Source of the DNA: an uncultured Clostridia bacterium
Lineage (GTDB): Bacteria > Bacillota > Clostridia > Christensenellales > Borkfalkiaceae
Reading direction: 5' to 3'
NCBI GenBank assembly: GCA_946637575.1
Contig: CAMPBJ010000021.1
Location: 1-10,663 of the forward strand
DNA: 10,663 nt
Part shown: positions 5,388-10,663 of the stretch, piece after piece
Layout: every line of letters begins with the position of its first letter
Position numbering within the stretch: the stretch's first letter is position 1
Translations under genes and position numbers: made by a program
Notes under the pieces: generated by a model
Told to the model about the DNA's origin: nothing
Databases searched by the model: none
Seen by the model: only the letters and a program-made list of their open reading frames with translations

Positions 5388-6701
5388 TTAAAACCTGAAC
5401 ATTTTGTTGTTTTTCATCTGCTTCATCATAGCCTTTGACTGCTCGAAGTTTTTAAGCACTCTGTTGACTTCCTGAACGCTCGTTCCGCTACCCTTTGCGA
5501 TCCTCATCTTTCTCGACGAGTTTATGATATTCGGGTTCTCGCGCTCTTTTTTCGTCATTGACTGTATGACCGCGCGCATGGATATTATCTTCTTTTCGTC
5601 GATATCTTCTTCCCTTATCTTAAACTTCGTGCCCATGCCGGGGAGCATTGAAAGAATATCTTTCAGTCCGCCCATTTTTTGCATGGACTCGAACTGATCC
5701 AAATAATCGTCCAACGTGAACGAGTTTTCCCTGAACTTCTTTTCGAGTTTTTTCGCCTGTTCTTCGGTAACGGCGTCCTGCGCGCGTTCGATGAGCGTTA
5801 AAACGTCCCCCATCCCTAAAATACGGTTCGCCATACGGTCGGGGTAGAACGGCTCTAAATCGCCGAGTTTTTCGCCTACCGAACAGAACTTTACGGGTTT
5901 GCCCGTAACCGCTTTAATAGAGAGCGTCGCGCCGCCTCTCGTGTCGCCGTCAAGTTTCGTTAAAACGAGCCCGGTTACCTCTAAACGCTTATTGAACGTA
6001 TCCGCCACCTCGACCGCGACCTGACCGGTCATCGCGTCGACGACTAAAAGGATCTCGGACGGGTTTACTTCCGACTTTATGTCCTCTAACTCGCGCATAA
6101 GCGCTTCGTCTATCTGAAGTCTTCCCGCGGTGTCGATTATAACGTAGTCGAATCCGTAAGATTTAGCGTAGTCCACCGCCTGCCTTGCGATCTTTACGGG
6201 GTTGCCCTGTCCTTTTTCGAATACGGTGCAGCCCGCCTGCTCGCCTACGACTTTAAGTTGATTTATCGCCGCGGGGCGGTAAACGTCGCACGCGCAAAGG
6301 AGCGCCTTTTTATTCTGCTTTTTAAGGTACAGCCCCAACTTCCCGACGAGCGTGGTTTTACCCGCACCCTGAAGCCCCGCCATCATGATAACGGTGGGCG
6401 GGTTGTCGGAAACCGCTAATTTGGAGTTGGTAGAACCCATAAGACTAATGAGTTCTTCATTTACTATCTTTATTACCTGTTGTGTGGGGGTAAGGCTCTT
6501 TAATATCTCTTCCCCTACCGCGCGCTCGGAAACCTTGGCGACGAAGTCTTTTACGACCGAAATGTTTACGTCCGCCTCCAAAAGCGCGATGCGGACCTCT
6601 CTCATCGCGGTTTTTATTTCGAGTTCTGTTAGTCTCCCGCGCTTCGTGAGTTTTGAAAAGATATGATTAAGTTTTTCAGAAAGTCCCGAAAATAAAGCCA
6701 T
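5388..6701 (-). CDS. ffh: Signal recognition particle protein Ffh (SRP54)
   Basis: This 437-residue SRP GTPase binds 4.5S/6S SRP RNA and signal sequences at the ribosome and delivers nascent membrane proteins to FtsY. The N domain covers about 1-100. The NG domain has G1 GLQGAGKT (109-116), DVYRPAA (139-145), G3 DTAGR (190-194), G4 TKLDG (248-252) and SVGEKLGDLEPF (274-285). The methionine-rich M domain (about 325-437) contains the RNA-binding region SSRKMRIAKGSGTSVQEVNR (395-414, close to 20 residues) and ends in a run rich in Met and Lys. Its ATG overlaps the ylxM stop by one base (TAATG). Confidence 0.98.
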   Translation of the reverse strand: MALFSGLSEKLNHIFSKLTKRGRLTELEIKTAMREVRIALLEADVNISVVKDFVAKVSERAVGEEILKSLTPTQQVIKIVNEELISLMGSTNSKLAVSDNPPTVIMMAGLQGAGKTTLVGKLGLYLKKQNKKALLCACDVYRPAAINQLKVVGEQAGCTVFEKGQGNPVKIARQAVDYAKSYGFDYVIIDTAGRLQIDEALMRELEDIKSEVNPSEILLVVDAMTGQVAVEVADTFNKRLEVTGLVLTKLDGDTRGGATLSIKAVTGKPVKFCSVGEKLGDLEPFYPDRMANRILGMGDVLTLIERAQDAVTEEQAKKLEKKFRENSFTLDDYLDQFESMQKMGGLKDILSMLPGMGTKFKIREEDIDEKKIISMRAVIQSMTKKERENPNIINSSRKMRIAKGSGTSVQEVNRVLKNFEQSKAMMKQMKNNKMFRF

Positions 6702-6997
6702 TATCTACCTATTATCTCCAAAATTTTTGCGGAAGTCTCCGCGCCCGCGTCTTTTGAAAGTTCCCTTAACTTTTCTTCCTTTTCCCTTATTTTAAGCGCG
6801 TTTTCAAGCGACAAGAGTTTATCTTTCGCGTTCTTTAACGTGTCCGACGCGTTCTGACGGGTAACCGACAACTCTTCCGCGATCTCGGAAAGCGAAAAAT
6901 CCAAAAGATAATGCATCTTAAAAACTTCTTTTTGCCTGTCCGTTAAAAGATCGCCGTAAATCTCGAAAAGTTCCGCAAGATAAATCTTCTCTTCCAT
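6701..6997 (-). CDS. ylxM: YlxM family SRP-associated helix-turn-helix protein
   Basis: This 98-residue protein resembles sigma-factor region 4. DRQKEVFKMHYLLDFSLSEI (21-40) is followed by a helix-turn-helix, AEELSVTRQNASDTLKNAKDK (about 41-61). The C-terminal half is a charged helix. YlxM genes almost always precede ffh in Bacillota, and in Streptococcus YlxM interacts with SRP components and modulates their GTPase activity. Despite the DNA-binding look, the location next to ffh and one-base overlap with it argue for a role in the SRP. The ATG at 6997 is consistent with family N-termini, but no proper Shine-Dalgarno precedes it (only ACGGGT close to the start), which is odd for the first gene of an operon. 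Confidence 0.93.
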   Translation of the reverse strand: MEEKIYLAELFEIYGDLLTDRQKEVFKMHYLLDFSLSEIAEELSVTRQNASDTLKNAKDKLLSLENALKIREKEEKLRELSKDAGAETSAKILEIIGR

Positions 6998-7006
6998 ACC
7001 CGTACC

Positions 7007-7041
7007 AAAATAAAAGGTGTAAAGTTTTTTTACTTTACACC
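7007..7041 (-). terminator. Terminator-like hairpin after ftsY, overlapping the ylxM start site
   Basis: On the minus strand GGTGTAAAG (7041-7033) pairs perfectly with CTTTACACC (7024-7016). One more T-A pair closes a six-A loop. The stem is followed by TTTTATTTT (7015-7007). It has the form of an intrinsic terminator for transcripts coming from smc-ftsY. However, it lies downstream of the -10 box of the ylxM promoter, and the predicted start (about 7038) falls inside its 5' arm. Transcripts made from that promoter would therefore carry only a 6-7 bp version. Confidence 0.75.
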
Positions 7042-7044
7042 CAT

Positions 7045-7073
7045 ATTATAAGCCCGTTAAAACGACCTGTCAA
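7045..7073 (-). promoter_or_regulatory. Consensus housekeeping-sigma promoter for ylxM-ffh and the downstream cluster
   Basis: On the minus strand, TTGACA (7073-7068) and TATAAT (7050-7045) are both perfect and are separated by exactly 17 bp. The predicted start is G at about 7038, leaving a 41-nt leader before the ylxM ATG. The 12-mer TAAAATCGCTTG (7082-7071) overlaps the -35 box and is repeated at the rplS promoter. No other convincing promoter is seen between here and yraN, so it probably drives the whole nine-gene cluster. Confidence 0.88.
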
Positions 7074-7087
7074 GCGATTTTACGGTT

Positions 7088-7984
7088 TTAGAACATACTT
7101 TCTATAAAATCTTTGGCGTTGAAGTTCTCTATATCGTCGATTTTTTCACCTGTTCCGACAAAAAGTACCGGAATTTCCTGTTCGTACGATAAGGAGATTA
7201 TAAACCCGCCCTTTGCCGTACCGTCGAGTTTGGTAAGTATTATTCCGTCGAGCCCTACCGCTTCTGAGAAGGCTTTCACCTGATTTTCGGCGTTCTGACC
7301 CGTCGTCGCGTCGAGTACGATAAGTTTTAAGTACTGCGCCGTCGGGTACTCGCGCTTAATAACCCTGTCGATCTTCTTTAACTCTTCCATTAAGTTCGAC
7401 TTAACGTGAAGTCTGCCCGCGGTGTCGATTATTAAAACGTCCGTGCCTTTTGCTTTGCACGAGTCTATCGCGTCGAACACGACCGCGGACGCGTCCGCCC
7501 CTTCGGCGTGTTTTATTATCCTGACTTTCGCCCTGTCCGCCCAGACCGAGAGTTGCTCGGACGCGGCGGCGCGGAAGGTGTCCCCCGCGGCGATGGTTAC
7601 GCTCTTTCCTTCTTTTGAGAACTTGTTCGCAAGTTTTCCGATAGACGTGGTCTTGCCGACGCCGTTTACCCCAACTACCATGATAACGCACGGCGTCTTA
7701 ACTTCTGGTACGTCGGCGTAGTTTAACGTGTCGAAAAGTTCTTCTTTTAAAAGACTTATTACGTAGTCTTTATCCTTTAACTTTTCCTTCTTTGCGGTTT
7801 CGCGGATCTCTTCCACTATCTCCGTCGTAGTTGCAACCGAAACGTCGGAAGATATAAGGATATCTTCTAATTCTTCGTAAAACTCGTCGCCCAACTTATC
7901 GCTCGAAAAGAGTGCGGTAAGTTTTTTCGATATCCCCTCCCTCGTTTTGCCGAGGATCTCTTTTAATTTACTGAAAAACCCCAT
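7088..7984 (-). CDS. ftsY: Signal recognition particle receptor FtsY
   Basis: This 298-residue SRP receptor GTPase docks the Ffh-ribosome complex at the membrane. The N-terminal segment is short (about 30 residues) and lacks the long acidic A domain of E. coli, as usual in Gram-positives. The N domain covers about 20-95. The G motifs are G1 GVNGVGKT (105-112), DTFRAAA (135-141), G3 DTAGR (187-191), G4 TKLDG (251-255), and GTGE (277-280). The end, NFNAKDFIESMF, is a typical FtsY C-terminus. The ATG at 7984 is 9 nt after the smc stop, with GGGAG only 4 nt upstream, a slightly short spacing. It is co-transcribed with smc and separated from ylxM by a promoter and a hairpin. Confidence 0.97.
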   Translation of the reverse strand: MGFFSKLKEILGKTREGISKKLTALFSSDKLGDEFYEELEDILISSDVSVATTTEIVEEIRETAKKEKLKDKDYVISLLKEELFDTLNYADVPEVKTPCVIMVVGVNGVGKTTSIGKLANKFSKEGKSVTIAAGDTFRAAASEQLSVWADRAKVRIIKHAEGADASAVVFDAIDSCKAKGTDVLIIDTAGRLHVKSNLMEELKKIDRVIKREYPTAQYLKLIVLDATTGQNAENQVKAFSEAVGLDGIILTKLDGTAKGGFIISLSYEQEIPVLFVGTGEKIDDIENFNAKDFIESMF

Positions 7985-7993
7985 ATTTCTCCC

Positions 7994-10663
7994 TTAAACC
8001 GCGGTACCCGCGTCGAACGCCGCGGCGTCCGAAAGTTTTACGGAAACCATCTTGGATACGCCCTTTTCCTGCATGGTAACGCCGAACAGCGCGTCCGCTC
8101 TTTCCATGGTCGGTTTTCTGTGGGTAATGACGATAAACTGCGTCTCTTTGCTGAACTTCTGAAGATACTCCGCAAACCTGTCCACGTTAGCCTCGTCAAG
8201 CGCCGCCTCGATCTCGTCTAAAACGCAGAAAGGCATAGGACGTAGCCTTAAAATAGCGAACAGGATCGCTATCGCGGTAAGCGCCTTTTCCCCGCCGGAC
8301 AAAAGCGAAAGTTTTTGGAGTTTCTTTCCCGGAGGTTCTGCGACTATCTCGACTCCCGCCTCCAACTTGTCGTCCACGTCGGTGTAGTCCATTTGTAGCA
8401 TCGCCTTTCCGCCGCCGAAAAGTTCCTTAAATATTCTCTGGAAGTTCTCGTTTATTTTTTTAAACCCTGCGTCGAACTGTGCCTGCATTTCGCCCTTTAT
8501 CTTGTCGATTGCAACTTTTAAGTCGTCCTCCGCTTTAAGAAGGTCGTCTCGCTGGGTTGTCATCTCTTCGTAACGCTCTTTTAAGACCTTAAATTCGTCT
8601 ATCGCGTTCGCGTTGATCGCGCCTAAAGCCGAACGTTTTCTTCTGATCCTTATAACTTCCTGCTCGCCGGCTTTCGCGTCGTAGTTTTCGGCGCGTTTTT
8701 CCGCCGCCGTCTCGTACGTTTCCTGATAATCTTCGAAAATGCTCTGACCTAAATATTCGAGGTCGGAGTCGATCTTCGTCATGCTTATCTCTTCCGCGTG
8801 CTTTCTTTCGGACAGTTCGTTTATCCTTTCGGAAATGCCGTTCTTTTGCGCCTCGTTGCTTTCGAGTTTTGCGCGAAGTTCTTCCTTTTCCCTGTCAATG
8901 CTCTCTATTTTGGCGCGGATCTCGTTTACGACTTCCTGTTCTTCCTTGGTAAGCGCGACTTTTTCCTGCTCGCGTTTCAATTCTTCTATCATCGCGCGCG
9001 CACCGTCGTTGCTCTTTATGATCTCCGCGTTCTGCTTTTCCGCGTCGGCTACGGAAGAAATAAGTCTTTCTCTATCCTGCGATAGGGCGGATATCATTGA
9101 CTTTAACTCGGTCGTGCGCACCTGATTTTCGGTAACGAGCGCGGAGAGTTCGTCACGCTCTTTCCGTAAAGCGTCGTACTCCGCCTGTCTTTCGTTCGCG
9201 GAACTTTGCGCGCTGTCGCGCTCCGCTTCCGCTTTTTCGCTACCCGTGGTAACGGATTTATACGTTTTATCTATCTCCGAAAGTCTTGCGTCCACCTCTT
9301 CTATCAAATCGGTAACGCTCTCGATCTCTCTGCCTAACTCGCTTAAACTCTTCTCCGCCGCCGCCTGTTTTTCGCGGACTAATACGATCTGCTGACGTTC
9401 TTCGTTATAAAGATCGTTTAAAACGTTAAGTTCGTCAAGACTCTTATCCCGCTTTTCTTCGAGCGTCTTCTTCTCGGCGCGAAGCGTTTCCGCCTCCTTT
9501 TCCTTGGACCTTAAAGCCTTTTCGTTGTCTTCTATCTTTCTGTCGTTGGATAAAAGCCCTATCGTGTCCGTCCTTCTCGAACCGCCGGTCATAGAACCTT
9601 GGTTCGATAAAAGGTCGCCGTCGAGCGTTACGATCTTAAACGCAAACCCGTACTTCTTCGCAATAAAGTTTGCGTTATCCAGCGTATCTACGATAAGGGT
9701 GTTCCCTAAAAGGTTGGATATGACGTTCGTAAACTCTTTGTCGAAATCTACGAGTTCGTCCGCAACGCCTAAAGCGCCGACTTCGTTTAACGCCGAATCG
9801 ACTTCGCGCAGTCTTATTCTCGGCTTCACGGAGTTTATGGGTAGGCATGTAACTCTGCCGAGTTCGTACTTTTTAAGATACTTTATGATGTACGCCGCGT
9901 CGTCCGTCGTGGAAGTTACGATATTCTGCGCGGCTGCCGCAAGCGCGGTTTCCAGCGCAACGTCGTACTTTTTGTCGCTTTTAATAAGTTCCGCAACTAC
10001 TCCGCGGATCTTTCCTTTAAGTTCCGCGTCCGTCTTACTTCTCTTAAACAAGTTCCTTACCGACGTCGAATAACCTTCGTAGTTTTCTTTAAGGCTCTTA
10101 TAGAAACTTCCGCGCGTTACCAAAGTCGTTATCGCAGAATTAACGGTAACGATCGCGTTTTCGGTCTTCGCCACTTCCTCGTTCCCGTCTCTTACTTCTT
10201 CCTCTTTTAACGTGATACGCGTCTTTAAATCGAAAACTTTCCTGTCTAAATCGTCGATATCTTTATCGTACTTTTCCTTGTCGTTAAAAAGACCTTCGCG
10301 CTTAAAAGAGAGCGCGTCTAACCTGCCCGACAGTTCGTTTCTCTTTTCGGTAAGACTGCGTTTTTCAATGGAGATCGCGCCCTTTTCGACTTTAATATCG
10401 GAGAGCGACTCGATCGTTTCGATGATCTTTTTTCTGCTTTCGCTCGCAAGTTCTTCGCCGAGCGATATTTTTTCGGAAAGGAACATTACTTTTTTGGAGT
10501 ATTCTTCCGCCTGCTTAGATAACGTTTCGAGTTCGGCGTTTAATTTCTCCTTCTCTTCTTCGCCCGAAAGGATCTCCGCCTTGTAACTTGCTATAAGTTT
10601 TTCGTTTTCTCCGTACTCTCTTTCGGCGCGCTCTATCTCGGAAGCAAGATAAGCCATTCTCTG
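7994..10663 (-). CDS. smc: Chromosome segregation protein SMC, 5' end cut by window edge
   Basis: The C-terminal 890 residues of SMC are present. The full protein is near 1180, so about 300 N-terminal residues, with Walker A, lie outside. The frame runs open to the window edge; the Met at 10657 is internal. In order there is part of the first coiled-coil arm (heptads rich in Glu, Lys and Leu), the hinge (about residues 216-364 of the fragment, ending with GSMTGGSRR), the returning coiled coil, and the C-terminal head. The head has the ABC signature LSGGEK (8302-8285), Walker B FCVLDEIEAALDEANVDRF (around 8234-8178), and the H-loop VITHRK. SMC dimers with ScpA and ScpB extrude DNA loops and help chromosome segregation. 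The smc-ftsY pairing is standard in Bacillota. Confidence 0.98.
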   Translation of the reverse strand, partial: QRMAYLASEIERAEREYGENEKLIASYKAEILSGEEEKEKLNAELETLSKQAEEYSKKVMFLSEKISLGEELASESRKKIIETIESLSDIKVEKGAISIEKRSLTEKRNELSGRLDALSFKREGLFNDKEKYDKDIDDLDRKVFDLKTRITLKEEEVRDGNEEVAKTENAIVTVNSAITTLVTRGSFYKSLKENYEGYSTSVRNLFKRSKTDAELKGKIRGVVAELIKSDKKYDVALETALAAAAQNIVTSTTDDAAYIIKYLKKYELGRVTCLPINSVKPRIRLREVDSALNEVGALGVADELVDFDKEFTNVISNLLGNTLIVDTLDNANFIAKKYGFAFKIVTLDGDLLSNQGSMTGGSRRTDTIGLLSNDRKIEDNEKALRSKEKEAETLRAEKKTLEEKRDKSLDELNVLNDLYNEERQQIVLVREKQAAAEKSLSELGREIESVTDLIEEVDARLSEIDKTYKSVTTGSEKAEAERDSAQSSANERQAEYDALRKERDELSALVTENQVRTTELKSMISALSQDRERLISSVADAEKQNAEIIKSNDGARAMIEELKREQEKVALTKEEQEVVNEIRAKIESIDREKEELRAKLESNEAQKNGISERINELSERKHAEEISMTKIDSDLEYLGQSIFEDYQETYETAAEKRAENYDAKAGEQEVIRIRRKRSALGAINANAIDEFKVLKERYEEMTTQRDDLLKAEDDLKVAIDKIKGEMQAQFDAGFKKINENFQRIFKELFGGGKAMLQMDYTDVDDKLEAGVEIVAEPPGKKLQKLSLLSGGEKALTAIAILFAILRLRPMPFCVLDEIEAALDEANVDRFAEYLQKFSKETQFIVITHRKPTMERADALFGVTMQEKGVSKMVSVKLSDAAAFDAGTAV

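Noticed and set aside
7401..7691. Arginine- and glycine-rich minus-strand frame of 96 codons inside ftsY
   Set aside because: It is a shifted-frame shadow of the FtsY GTPase domain; the main frame carries all G motifs.
9504..10073. Plus-strand open frame of 189 codons within smc
   Set aside because: It is antisense to the SMC hinge and coiled coil, has a serine- and leucine-rich shadow composition, and shows no recognisable domain or ribosome binding site.
1..10663. A novel defence, mobile or biosynthetic system
   Set aside because: Every long frame is accounted for by a known housekeeping family on one strand, and I found no direct repeats of CRISPR type, transposase, integrase, attachment site or unusual gene cluster.

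Overview
The window is a dense, entirely minus-strand block of housekeeping genes from what looks like a Bacillota (low-GC Gram-positive) genome, most likely of the class Clostridia. The evidence is the gene set smc-ftsY-ylxM-ffh-rpsP-khpA-rimM-trmD-rbgA-rnhB-yraN-rplS-comM, the presence of YlxM, KhpA and RbgA, an L19-type ribosomal leader, A/T-rich consensus promoters and strong purine-rich Shine-Dalgarno sites. By eye the base composition is moderate (mid-40s % G+C). No mobile element, CRISPR array, tRNA, rRNA or prophage gene is visible. The species cannot be named from the sequence. All positions are plus-strand coordinates; transcription runs from high to low numbers.

Layout in transcription order. 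(1) 10663-7088: the C-terminal three quarters of smc, then ftsY (9-nt gap). (2) 7087-6998: a 90-nt spacer holding a perfect-consensus promoter (TTGACA-17-TATAAT) whose predicted start site lies inside a terminator-like hairpin. (3) 6997-1872: one tightly packed cluster, ylxM-ffh-rpsP-khpA-rimM-trmD-rbgA-rnhB-yraN, with gaps of 58 nt or less and five overlapping or nearly touching gene joints. It combines protein targeting (Ffh and its partner YlxM), the 30S subunit (S16, RimM), the 50S subunit (RbgA), tRNA modification (TrmD), RNA binding (KhpA), RNA/DNA hybrid repair (RNase HII) and a YraN nuclease-fold protein. (4) 1871-1355: a self-contained rplS cassette with its own promoter, a folded leader resembling the L19 autoregulatory leader, a very strong ribosome binding site, the gene and an intrinsic terminator. 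(5) 1354-1: comM, with its own near-perfect promoter and a hairpin abutting its Shine-Dalgarno, running off the window edge.

The genes form a growth-linked module. FtsY and Ffh are the receptor and the particle GTPase of the signal recognition particle, while S16/RimM and L19/RbgA serve the two ribosomal subunits. The most unusual points are in gene order and control rather than in new proteins. rplS is detached from trmD, where it usually lies, and sits as an independent unit after yraN; lepB is absent from the cluster. The ylxM-ffh promoter and the hairpin downstream of ftsY overlap physically. The rplS and ylxM promoters share a 12-base element in the same register with the -35 box. I see no previously undescribed multigene system here.
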